From contig NZ_SDHW01000005.1 in the NCBI RefSeq assembly GCF_004118265.1, positions 186,001 through 250,000 on the forward strand: a DNA stretch of 64,000 bases, in the 5' to 3' direction. Below, one piece after another: positions 54,582 through 62,700 of the stretch; the first letter of the stretch is position 1, and each line of letters opens with the position of its first letter. Under the pieces are notes generated by a model that saw only the letters and a program-made list of their open reading frames with translations, had not been told where the DNA came from and did no database searches. A program made the translations under genes and the position numbers. This stretch comes from Lacibacter luteus. Its GTDB lineage: Bacteria; Bacteroidota; Bacteroidia; Chitinophagales; Chitinophagaceae.

Positions 54582-54734
54582 GTGTTGAGGATACTAATCT
54601 CCAAGCTTATAGCTAAAAGCTGCAAGCCATAAGCTGATTCACGCCGTTCATGTATTTCTTTTCGCTCAATCTTTTCGGCTTCTCATTCGCCCTTATCTTT
54701 ATTTTTTCCAGATTTAAAATAAACCATCAAGCGC

Positions 54735-57254
54735 ATGAGAATTTTTGTATTCATTTACATGATGTTTTTTGCTGTGGCGGTAATGGCGCAGCAACCTGTT
54801 AAGCAAAAAGCCAACTACGCATTGGCAGCCCGTTTCTCTCCCGATAAGATCAGTAAAATGTTATTCAGCACCAGTGTTGATCCGCATTGGCTTAAACTAA
54901 GCGATCGTTTCTGGTATGTGTACGAAACACGTGAAGGAAAGACCTGGTACATTGTTGATGCAAAGGATGCCAAGAGCGGCAAACGTCCTTTGTTCGATCA
55001 TGCAAAGCTTGCAGCAGAAATAACCAAGATCGTAAAAGATCCTTTTGATGCACAGCATTTGCCAATTGAAAAACTGAAGTTTACGAAAGATGAAAACAGT
55101 ATTACGTTTGAAATTAAAAGCACGATTGATGAAGTAAAGAAAGATACTGCGGCTGCACGTGGTGGCAGAAATGGTGGAGCCGGAGCACGCCCCGGTGGAG
55201 CGCCTGCTGCAACAGAAAAGAAGATCTTTTATTTTGAATACAATCTCATTACTGCTGTATTAACCGAATTAAAAGATTATCAGAAGCCAAAAGACCGTTT
55301 GATGTGGGCTTCGTTCTCTCCCGATAAAAAGTATGTGCTTTACTCAAAGAAAAATAATCTGTATTACATGGATACGGCGAACTACCGTAAAGCACAGATC
55401 AAAGAAGAAGACAGTACCATTGTAGAATACCAGTTAACAACCGATGGCGTAGAAGATTATGGTTATGGCGGTGGTTTTGGTAACGAAACAAATGTGGAGA
55501 AAGAGCGTAACAAAGACAAACGCAAATCGGCATTTGTTATGTGGAGTCCCGATGGAAAATATTTTACACTTACACGTACCGATAGCCGTAAGGTAAAAGA
55601 TCTGTGGGTGATCAACAGTATTGCAGAACCCCGTCCTACATTGGAAACCTACAAGTACCAGATGCCCGGCGAAAAAGAAGCGCCCATCCGTGAACTGTAT
55701 CTTTTCAACTTCGAATCAAAAACAAGCAAGAAGATCGGCGTAGCAGCATTTAAAGATCAGGAAATCGGCGTATGGTCGGCTCCCTTAAAACAGTTTCAGC
55801 GTGATGAAGAAAACCGTGCAACCATCTGGCTTGGTACCAACGAAAAGTTTTACATGAACCGTACCAGTCGTGATCTGAAGCGTATCGATGTTTGTGCAGT
55901 AAATGTTGCAACAGGTGCTGTAACAACACTCATAGAAGAACGAATGAATACCTATGTTGAGATCCGTCGTGTAGGATTGGTGAACGATGGTAAAGAAATG
56001 ATCCAGTGGAGCGAACGTGATGGCTGGGCACATTTCTACTTGTACGATGAAAACGGAAAATTAAAAAATCAAATCACAAGCGGAGCTTTCCATTGCGAAG
56101 ACATTGAAGCGATTGATGAAAAGAACCGTGTTTTGTATTTCACAGCCAATGGCCGTGAACCCAATGAAGATCCTTATTATTTGCATTTGTATCGTGTAAA
56201 CTTCGATGGCACAGGATTAAAACTGTTAACCACCGCTAACCACGATAACCAGGCAAGTATGGATGATAACATGCGTTACTTCATCAACACTTATTCACGT
56301 GTGAACACAGCACCGGTTTCGTTGCTGCAGGATAACACAGGCCGTGTAATTATGCAGTTGGAGAAAACAGATATGAGTGGTTTGCTTGAAGCAGGTTACA
56401 AATTTCCTGAACCGTTTAAAGTAAAAGCAGCTGATGGTATTACCGATCTGTATGGTGTTATGTACAAACCCTTCAATTTCGACAGTACAAAAATATACCC
56501 CATCATTGAGTATGTATATCCCGGTCCGCAAACAGAAGCGGTAAACAAAGCATTTGGCCGTGGTATGGATCGTGTTGATCGCTTGGCGCAATTAGGTTTT
56601 GTAGTGATTACTGTTGGTAACCGTGGCGGTCATCCATCACGCAGCAAATGGTATCACAACTATGGTTATGGCAATCTTCGTGATTATGGTTTGGCCGATA
56701 AGAAAGCAGCCATTGAGCAGCTGGGCTATCGTCACAAATTTATCGATGTAAACAAAGTTGGTATTCATGGGCATAGTGGTGGTGGTTTTATGAGCACCGC
56801 TGCCATGTTGGTGTATCCCGATTTCTTTAAAGTAGCTGTGAGCAGTGCAGGTAATCATGAAAATAATATTTACAACCGTTGGTGGAGCGAAAAACATCAT
56901 GGTGTAAAAGAATTAGTGAGCGACAAAGGCGATACCAGTTTTGTTTATTCCATTGAACGCAATCCGGAGTTGGCAAAAAATCTGAAAGGACATTTGATGC
57001 TGAGCCATGGTGATATTGATAACAACGTGCATCCCGGTAATACGCTGCGTATGGTCAATGCATTGATCAAAGCCAACAAACGATTTGAGCTGGTAGTGTT
57101 ACCCGGTCAGCGTCATGGTTACGGAACAATGACAGAGTATTTCTTCTGGAAAATGTGCGATTACTTCAGCCTGCATTTGTTGGGCGACGATTCGCAACCC
57201 GTAGATATGGAAGAAATGAATCGTGAAATTGAAAAGGGCGATCCTGGAAAATAA
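54735..57254 (+). CDS. Exported S9 family (DPP IV-like) serine peptidase
   Basis: The 839-residue protein has a signal peptide (FIYMMFFAVAVMAQ), a beta-propeller N-domain of the DPPIV type (residues 40-560), and a hydrolase domain. The nucleophile is S681 in GIHGHSGGGFM; the acid is in LSHGDIDNNVHP and the histidine in PGQRHGYG. A low-complexity insert rich in Gly, Ala and Arg (RGGRNGGAGARPGGA) lies near residue 140. DPP IV-like enzymes remove dipeptides after Pro or Ala in the periplasm. TATCTTTA (54694-54701) is a near-consensus -7 box. Confidence 0.94.
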   Translation: MRIFVFIYMMFFAVAVMAQQPVKQKANYALAARFSPDKISKMLFSTSVDPHWLKLSDRFWYVYETREGKTWYIVDAKDAKSGKRPLFDHAKLAAEITKIVKDPFDAQHLPIEKLKFTKDENSITFEIKSTIDEVKKDTAAARGGRNGGAGARPGGAPAATEKKIFYFEYNLITAVLTELKDYQKPKDRLMWASFSPDKKYVLYSKKNNLYYMDTANYRKAQIKEEDSTIVEYQLTTDGVEDYGYGGGFGNETNVEKERNKDKRKSAFVMWSPDGKYFTLTRTDSRKVKDLWVINSIAEPRPTLETYKYQMPGEKEAPIRELYLFNFESKTSKKIGVAAFKDQEIGVWSAPLKQFQRDEENRATIWLGTNEKFYMNRTSRDLKRIDVCAVNVATGAVTTLIEERMNTYVEIRRVGLVNDGKEMIQWSERDGWAHFYLYDENGKLKNQITSGAFHCEDIEAIDEKNRVLYFTANGREPNEDPYYLHLYRVNFDGTGLKLLTTANHDNQASMDDNMRYFINTYSRVNTAPVSLLQDNTGRVIMQLEKTDMSGLLEAGYKFPEPFKVKAADGITDLYGVMYKPFNFDSTKIYPIIEYVYPGPQTEAVNKAFGRGMDRVDRLAQLGFVVITVGNRGGHPSRSKWYHNYGYGNLRDYGLADKKAAIEQLGYRHKFIDVNKVGIHGHSGGGFMSTAAMLVYPDFFKVAVSSAGNHENNIYNRWWSEKHHGVKELVSDKGDTSFVYSIERNPELAKNLKGHLMLSHGDIDNNVHPGNTLRMVNALIKANKRFELVVLPGQRHGYGTMTEYFFWKMCDYFSLHLLGDDSQPVDMEEMNREIEKGDPGK

Positions 57255-57270
57255 ACTCAACAAAACAAAC

Positions 57271-57302
57271 AAAAAAGCCACTTCCACGGAAGTGGCTTTT
57301 TT
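57271..57302 (+). terminator. Terminator of the S9 peptidase gene
   Basis: AAAAAAGCCACTTCC pairs with GGAAGTGGCTTTTTT around AC, a perfect 15-bp stem 16 nt after the stop. Confidence 0.95.
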
Positions 57303-57425
57303 GTTTGTCTGCTTTTTCGTCCTGTCTGCAATTAAATTTTACTCGTTCGCCCATAATTCGTTTTTCTTCTGAAAGCTTTTTAGTAAATTAGAAGTCCGGG
57401 CTCCTTCCTTACCCGTACTTATATT

Positions 57426-59381
57426 ATGCCGCTTTTTCAACAGAGAAATATCTATACAACTATTATTGCATTTGCAGTTGGTATGTTTCTATGTAGTAAT
57501 GTATCGGCACAATGTCCTCCCAATATTGATTTTGAAAGAGGTGATTTTTCTAACTGGACTGCTTATACAGGTAATGTATCTGCAACATCAGGTCAGAATG
57601 TAATTACACTTAGTGCAAACGGGCCTGGTTATGGTAACCAGCATGAAATATTCAGCCGTGTAAATAATGCAGGCGACAGAGATCAGTTTGGTGGTTTTCC
57701 TGTAGTTTGTCCCAACGGCAGTGGCTATTCAGTAAAATTAGGTAATACAACAGGAGGCGCACAGGCCGAAGGTCTTTCGTATGAGTTTACCATTCCTGCG
57801 AATATGAATACATATTCCATTACTTACCATTATGCAGTAGTGTTTGAAGGACCTAATCACCGAGAATCGGAACAACCACGTCTTGAAATGGAAGTACTGA
57901 ATGTTACTGATGGTAAAGTAATTGATTGTTCCTCGTTTAAGTTTATTCCTTTTGGAAGTGCGTTGCCGGGTTTCTTCGAAGCTCCCACAAGGCAAACAGA
58001 AAATACACCGGTTTGGTGTAAGGACTGGACAGCAGTAACCATTAACCTCAATAACCAGGCAGGTAAAACCATCCGGTTATTTTTCAAAACGGCCGATTGT
58101 ACTTTTGTACGTCATTTTGGTTATGCCTACATCGATGTAAATACAGAATGTACCGGTGAATTTACAGGTGCTACTTATTGCCCGAACGATACACTGGTAA
58201 ATGTTGTTGCCCCTTACGGCTTCCAGGGTTACCAATGGTTTAACAGCAACTTTACACAGGTACTTGGCACATCGCAAAGCCTCAGCTTACGCCCTCCATA
58301 CCCGGTAGGAGAATTGCTTGCTGTAGAAGTAACGCCGTTTAATGGGTATGGTTGTAAAGACACTTTGTATGCACGTTTGCTTGATACACTTTCATTAAAA
58401 GCCAACGCAGGAAAGGATGCTGTTTTTTGTGGCACAACACCTGTTTTAATTGGTGAAAATGCAAAACCCGGACTTACTTACCGATGGTCGCCGGCAACGG
58501 GCTTATCAGATCCAAATATCGCCAATCCATTTGCTTCACCACCGGTGTCAACAAACTATGTAGTTACCGTTTACAGTGGAGGAGGGGGCTGCTTTAAAAG
58601 AGATACTGTGCTTGTAAAATCATCGAACCCCGATACGACAATTTCTTTTGCCGGGAAGTATGCTTTTTGCAGCACCTCGGGCGACAGTGCAGTTGTAAGT
58701 GTGCAGCCGGGAGCCCTTGTGCAGTGGTATAAAAACAATCTTATACTATCAGGCGCAACACAAAACAGTTTACGCATAATAGCCTCAGGCACTTATCATG
58801 CTGTGCTTCGTAACGTAGATGGATGTGAATTACAAACAAGAAGTGTTACTGTTGAAGTGGAAGATCCGCAAAAAGGAATTACCTACCCGATAAGGTATAC
58901 GTTTATCAATATGCCAATTACTTTGCAGGCACGCACATTTGGTAACGAAGTATTGTGGAACCCACCTGCTTTTTTAAGTGATGCAGCCTCTGTAACACCT
59001 GTGTTCGAACGGCCGTCGATTGGAAACCAGTTGTATAATATCCGTATTATATCACGTTTAGGTTGTATTACTATTGATACGCAGTTTGTAAAAACGATTC
59101 CAGGAGTAACTGTTTATTTGCCCAATGCCTTTACACCCAACAACGATAACCTCAACGATCGTTTCTATCCAATAACAGATGGTATTAAAGAAGTGTACTC
59201 GTTTAAGATATTCAGTCGCTGGGGTGTAGAATTATATTCATGGAAAGTAAATGATCCAGGTTGGGATGGCACATTCAAAGGTGTGCCGCAAGTGCCGGGA
59301 ACTTATGTTTGGCAGTTCAGCGGAATTGGTATTGATGAAAAAGTGTACACCCGAAAAGGAACCATTACACTCATCCGCTAA
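57426..59381 (+). CDS. T9SS type B (gliding-motility C-terminal domain) surface protein
   Basis: The 651-residue protein has a signal peptide (residues 1-28), a jelly-roll-like N-domain (residues 30-240; GDFSNWTAYTG), PKD-like or Ig-like repeats in the middle (for example YCPNDTLVNVVAPYGFQGYQW and LTYRWSPATGLSDPNIANP), and the CHU_C domain at the end: PNAFTPNNDNLNDRFYP, IFSRWGVELYSWKVND and PGTYVWQFSG. This C-terminus sends proteins through T9SS to the surface. The function of the body is unknown, adhesion being likely. Confidence 0.93.
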   Translation: MPLFQQRNIYTTIIAFAVGMFLCSNVSAQCPPNIDFERGDFSNWTAYTGNVSATSGQNVITLSANGPGYGNQHEIFSRVNNAGDRDQFGGFPVVCPNGSGYSVKLGNTTGGAQAEGLSYEFTIPANMNTYSITYHYAVVFEGPNHRESEQPRLEMEVLNVTDGKVIDCSSFKFIPFGSALPGFFEAPTRQTENTPVWCKDWTAVTINLNNQAGKTIRLFFKTADCTFVRHFGYAYIDVNTECTGEFTGATYCPNDTLVNVVAPYGFQGYQWFNSNFTQVLGTSQSLSLRPPYPVGELLAVEVTPFNGYGCKDTLYARLLDTLSLKANAGKDAVFCGTTPVLIGENAKPGLTYRWSPATGLSDPNIANPFASPPVSTNYVVTVYSGGGGCFKRDTVLVKSSNPDTTISFAGKYAFCSTSGDSAVVSVQPGALVQWYKNNLILSGATQNSLRIIASGTYHAVLRNVDGCELQTRSVTVEVEDPQKGITYPIRYTFINMPITLQARTFGNEVLWNPPAFLSDAASVTPVFERPSIGNQLYNIRIISRLGCITIDTQFVKTIPGVTVYLPNAFTPNNDNLNDRFYPITDGIKEVYSFKIFSRWGVELYSWKVNDPGWDGTFKGVPQVPGTYVWQFSGIGIDEKVYTRKGTITLIR

Positions 59382-59432
59382 TACCTGTTTTTCTTTTTGC
59401 TCCTTATTGCTCTCTTTTCAGTTTTGCTTTAG

Positions 59433-59440
59433 TAAGTTTG
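59433..59440 (+). promoter_or_regulatory. -7 box TAAGTTTG before the FKBP gene
   Basis: TAAGTTTG matches TAnnTTTG, 17 nt before the ATG at 59458, with TTG at 59407-59409 as possible -33 element. Confidence 0.5.
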
Positions 59441-59457
59441 AAGACTTATAACTTTTT

Positions 59458-60486
59458 ATGCGATACAGAATTTTTTTTCTCTTCGTTCAGGTAGTGCTCT
59501 GTTGCAGCATTAATGCACAAAAAACACAAGAGCAGGCTTATGTATTGGCCGACAGCTTACGGGCCAATGGGTTAGTTGCACAGGTAAGCATGCAACAGGT
59601 AAATACAAAAAAAGAAGCAAAAGCCAGTTTAAAGGTTGCTGATGTTGCATTGTTTGTTGAAGCTGATAAAAAGGAGCAGGATGTTTTGTTTTCGTTTCCT
59701 GAAGGGGCTACTGTTATTACAAAGGGTATTGATGTAAGTGAAGAAGGAAAACATAGTCTTGAATGGGAACACGCTTTTCCTGCTGACAAACCTGTGCAGC
59801 TATATATTGCTACAGCAAGTGATTCAGCTGGAAATTTTACACTGTACTCAGGATATGCTTATTTGCCCGAAGTGAATAAATGGAAATTGATCGGGACCTG
59901 TAAAGTGAACGGGAAATGGGGCGCATTAAAATCTGCATCATCATTTACAGCCAATTTGAAAAAACAACCCAGTGCTTTACTGGTACAGCAAGTGTGGGTG
60001 CAGCGTGGAAATGGTTCGTTTAAGGAATTGTCTGCAACAGCAGCAAAAGCGCCTGTACTTGCGCCGTTTTCAAATATTGATAGTCTGCAGCAGGTAAAGA
60101 TCGATGAAGAAATAATACAGCAGGCAATTGCATCGGGCAAAACAGATGCAAAGAATAAAGCAGTTGACGTTTATTACAGCATTGTAAAAGAAGGAACAGG
60201 CAGGGCTGTAGCTGTTACCGATACGGTTACAGTTTTTTATAAAGGTTATTTGTTCAGCGATGATTCCGTATTCGATCAAACAAAAGAAAAACCTGCAACA
60301 TTTCCATTGAACCGCTTGATACGTGGCTGGCAACTGGCACTACCTTATTGCAAAGTGGGTGGTAAAATAAAAATTGTAATCCCTTCCGGTCTTGCATATT
60401 CTATCCGTACACGCTCACCTAAAATTCCACCAAACAGTATACTGGTTTTTGAAATAGAAGTGGTGGATGCAAAACCGCAACAATAA
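59458..60486 (+). CDS. Exported FKBP-type peptidyl-prolyl isomerase
   Basis: The 342-residue protein has a signal peptide (FFLFVQVVLCCSINAQ), an N-terminal 220 residues of unknown fold beginning with a beta region and containing LKKQPSALLVQQVWVQRGNG, and an FKBP domain at about 235-340 (GTGRAVAVTDTVTVFYKGYL, PLNRLIRGWQLALPYCKVGG and PPNSILVFEIEVVDA). It assists folding in the periplasm. The next gene starts 1 nt after its stop, so the pair is translationally coupled. Confidence 0.88.
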   Translation: MRYRIFFLFVQVVLCCSINAQKTQEQAYVLADSLRANGLVAQVSMQQVNTKKEAKASLKVADVALFVEADKKEQDVLFSFPEGATVITKGIDVSEEGKHSLEWEHAFPADKPVQLYIATASDSAGNFTLYSGYAYLPEVNKWKLIGTCKVNGKWGALKSASSFTANLKKQPSALLVQQVWVQRGNGSFKELSATAAKAPVLAPFSNIDSLQQVKIDEEIIQQAIASGKTDAKNKAVDVYYSIVKEGTGRAVAVTDTVTVFYKGYLFSDDSVFDQTKEKPATFPLNRLIRGWQLALPYCKVGGKIKIVIPSGLAYSIRTRSPKIPPNSILVFEIEVVDAKPQQ

Positions 60487-60487
60487 G

Positions 60488-60961
60488 ATGAAAGCTGCTA
60501 CCGTACAGGAAATTAAACTTGAACTGCAACAACTGCCGCAAACTAAAGTAACCGAATTGTGTTTGCGTTTAGCCCGTTTCAAAAAAGAGAATAAAGAACT
60601 GCTTACTTATTTGTTGTTTGAAGCAGATGATATGCCGCTGTACATTAAACATGTAAACGAAGAAGTGGATGCGTTGTTTGAAACCATCAACAAAAGCAAT
60701 GTATATTTTGTAAAGAAGACCTTGCGGAAGATTGTACGTACTGCTGCTAAATACGTTCGTTACAGCGGTAGCGAAACGGTAGAGGCGGAAGTATTGATCT
60801 ACTTATGTACAAGAATAAAAGAACTTGGTACAACTATTAACAGCAATACCATCATCAGTAATATCTACAAAGCACAGTTGAAGAAGATCGATAAAGTCAT
60901 TGCTGCTATGCATGAAGATCTGCAATACGATTATGTGAAGCAGGTGAGGAAGCTGGGTTGA
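60488..60961 (+). CDS. Small all-helical protein, DUF6155-like
   Basis: The 157-residue protein is predicted all-helical and basic, with LELQQLPQTKVTELCLRLAR and FKKENKELLTYLLFEADD near the N-terminus. It resembles the DUF6155 family seen across Bacteroidota. It has no signal peptide. The ATG at 60488 is chosen over an in-frame one 21 nt earlier, which lies inside the FKBP gene. The stop coincides with the beginning of the cassette-like region. Confidence 0.72.
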   Translation: MKAATVQEIKLELQQLPQTKVTELCLRLARFKKENKELLTYLLFEADDMPLYIKHVNEEVDALFETINKSNVYFVKKTLRKIVRTAAKYVRYSGSETVEAEVLIYLCTRIKELGTTINSNTIISNIYKAQLKKIDKVIAAMHEDLQYDYVKQVRKLG

Positions 60962-60962
60962 A

Positions 60963-61094
60963 GGTAACGGTTTGCCGCTTTGCGAAGGCGGGGATTTTCA
61001 GCAATAAACTTCATAATATGCACAAAGCTTGAATTTAGCATTACACTGTCATAGAAGCAAGAAACCCCCGCTTTTGCAAAACGGCTGTTAGCGG
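60963..61094 (-). repeat. attC-like imperfect palindrome 1
   Basis: On the minus strand it runs from CCGCTAAC (61094-61087) to CCGTTACC (60970-60963), about 132 nt. Inner arms include AAAGCGGGGGTTTC and GAAAATCCCCGCCTT, which pair. It starts 30 nt after the stop of the 61125 gene. The outer boxes end in AAC and start with GTT, as in attC sites. The full 8-nt boxes differ from the strict RYYYAAC/GTTRRRY consensus. Confidence 0.6.
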
Positions 61095-61124
61095 TTCGGC
61101 TTTCTTTTCTGTCGGTCAAATGTG

Positions 61125-61856
61125 TCATATTTCTCCTGTTACTGCAAGTCCGATTATTATGCCAAAGAAAATTGTCAATGCTATTACAGACATTGTGTTG
61201 CTGATAATTACAAGTCGTCTGTTCTCGGGTTTGTAGTTGGAAAACCAAAATGTAAAAGTGCAAAGCAAACTGTGTCCGAAGTTTTTAGTAACCAATGGTC
61301 CAAAATGAAAGTAAATTGGTGAGAAGTCCGTCCCATTTTCTGAGTTGTAGATACTGCTGTTAATGAAAACTCTGCCGAAAAAGGTCACGAAGAGAATAAC
61401 CATTATAGCAACAAGGTTCTTGATATAAAACCCAAGGAATGGTTTGTCAATAAGAGTTACAGGCTGTCCGCTTACGTAGTCAATCTCTTTTACTTTGTAG
61501 TTCTCTTTGTTGAAGTAAACGTGTTCCGTCTCTTTGAGAAGTTTTCCGCTCTTGTCAAACTGTTTCCAAATGCCGTCTCTGTGACTGTCGTGATAATTAC
61601 CAGTCCAATAGTTGCCTAAACTGTCCGTGATTGTCCAAAGTCCTTGACTTAAACAATGGTCGTCTGATTGATTTACTATTTGTCCGTTTACCTTTTCAAA
61701 AGTCCGACAAGCACCAAGATAGACAGTGTCGCCATTTTCACGAACTTCCATTGTCTCCTGATATGGTAAAGTGTCGTTGTCCTTAACCATAAATTTTTGT
61801 CCAAACGCTAAAGTTGTCCAGCAAAGAATTGTCAATATGATTGTCGTCTGTCTCAA
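61125..61856 (-). CDS. Cassette-borne exported membrane protein
   Basis: The 243-residue product has a signal peptide (TIILTILCWTTLAFGQ), a soluble part with MORN-like repeats (GLWTITDSLGNYWTGNYHD, then GIWKQFDKSGKLLKE) and three C-terminal membrane helices. The start is TTG, 32 nt after the inferred cassette boundary, and no ATG is available. Nearly all aspartates use GAC, unlike neighbouring genes, so acquisition from elsewhere is likely. The function is unknown. Confidence 0.68.
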   Translation of the reverse strand: MRQTTIILTILCWTTLAFGQKFMVKDNDTLPYQETMEVRENGDTVYLGACRTFEKVNGQIVNQSDDHCLSQGLWTITDSLGNYWTGNYHDSHRDGIWKQFDKSGKLLKETEHVYFNKENYKVKEIDYVSGQPVTLIDKPFLGFYIKNLVAIMVILFVTFFGRVFINSSIYNSENGTDFSPIYFHFGPLVTKNFGHSLLCTFTFWFSNYKPENRRLVIISNTMSVIALTIFFGIIIGLAVTGEI

Positions 61857-61880
61857 TGGTTGTGTCGTCTTTTAAGCTGA

Positions 61881-62077
61881 CTGCTAACGTTGAAGCATTT
61901 GCGATGGCATGGCAATAGCTAACTGTCAGCCGGAACAAATGCTTAATTAAAAACTGATGTTGAAGTTAAGAACTAATGTTCAACAGCGTAATGTCAGCCG
62001 AAACTAAAGCTGAAATTTGATTTGCAGCCGATTGCTCCAATGTCCAACCATGCTATTGCAAATACACTTGTTGTGCG
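61881..62077 (-). repeat. attC-like imperfect palindrome 2
   Basis: On the minus strand it runs from CGCACAAC (62077-62070) to GTTAGCAG (61888-61881), about 195 nt. The inner arms ATTTGCGATGGCATGG (61897-61912, plus strand) and CCATGCTATTGCAAAT (62048-62063) pair at 14 of 16 positions. A direct repeat, TGTCAGCCG followed by GAAC or AAAC, occurs at 61924 and 61992. It starts 6 nt after the stop of the 62083 gene. The length is at the long end for attC sites. Confidence 0.6.
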
Positions 62078-62082
62078 TTCGT

Positions 62083-62550
62083 TTATTTTTTGTTTGGGTC
62101 ATACTTTGCAAAGTCAGGTCTGTCTTGATGCGTCCATGTCAATTTAAACCCTGTCGTCAAAATTTGTCTGTCCCAATCTCTTTTTATTTCAAAATTTTGT
62201 TCTGAAAAACTGCCAATAAAAACTGCAATTGCAATTATTATTGTTGAGAAAGTCCATAGAAATCCAGTCAACCATTTTGAAGCCTTGATTTTTGTCCAGT
62301 AATGGTGGAAGAGAAATACAATTATAAAGCAAAACAAAAAATAGATTATGAAGTCAAATAAAAATTCAAGTACAAAAATTTGAAGAGACATTGATGTGTG
62401 CCATCCGTCGGCTGCAAAAGCCAATGGAAATCCAACCATCATTGTGTCAGGAGCGTCAACAGGTAAAACATACCACCATTTTGTAATTAACCCAAACAAA
62501 ATAATTGTCAAGGGAAGAATAAGTCGCCATGTAAGTTGTATCAATTTCAT
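62083..62550 (-). CDS. Cassette-borne small membrane protein
   Basis: The 155-residue product has about four membrane helices (residues 8-26, 40-58, 58-86 and 92-112) and a basic, charged C-terminal tail (QILTTGFKLTWTHQDRPDFA). It begins with ATG, 31 nt after the inferred cassette start at 62581. Aspartates are mostly GAC. No family is recognised. Confidence 0.65.
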   Translation of the reverse strand: MKLIQLTWRLILPLTIILFGLITKWWYVLPVDAPDTMMVGFPLAFAADGWHTSMSLQIFVLEFLFDFIIYFLFCFIIVFLFHHYWTKIKASKWLTGFLWTFSTIIIAIAVFIGSFSEQNFEIKRDWDRQILTTGFKLTWTHQDRPDFAKYDPNKK

Positions 62551-62573
62551 GTAAGAAGTGTCCGCTTAAATGA

Positions 62574-62581
62574 CGCACAAC
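62574..62581 (-). other. Inferred start of cassette 2
   Basis: GTTGTGCG on the minus strand (62581-62574) is exactly complementary to the first box of palindrome 2 (CGCACAAC), the relation expected between a cassette start and its own attC site. Confidence 0.5.
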
Positions 62582-62700
62582 ACATAAATATACGTACCTT
62601 CTTGGTGAAAAATCATTTGATTTACAGATGAAAATTCAACAAAAGCTAATACACTAATACGATCCTTCTTTTTACATTTTATTGTCTGCTGGAAAAAAAT

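Noticed and set aside
60931-61263. Minus-strand 110-codon open frame
   Set aside because: It covers attC-like palindrome 1 and overlaps the DUF6155-like gene and the cassette ORF. A repeat explains it better than a gene.
61881-62077. Palindrome 2 as a simple bidirectional terminator
   Set aside because: It is far longer than a terminator, has no T run after its inner stem, and its outer boxes match the cassette boundary instead.
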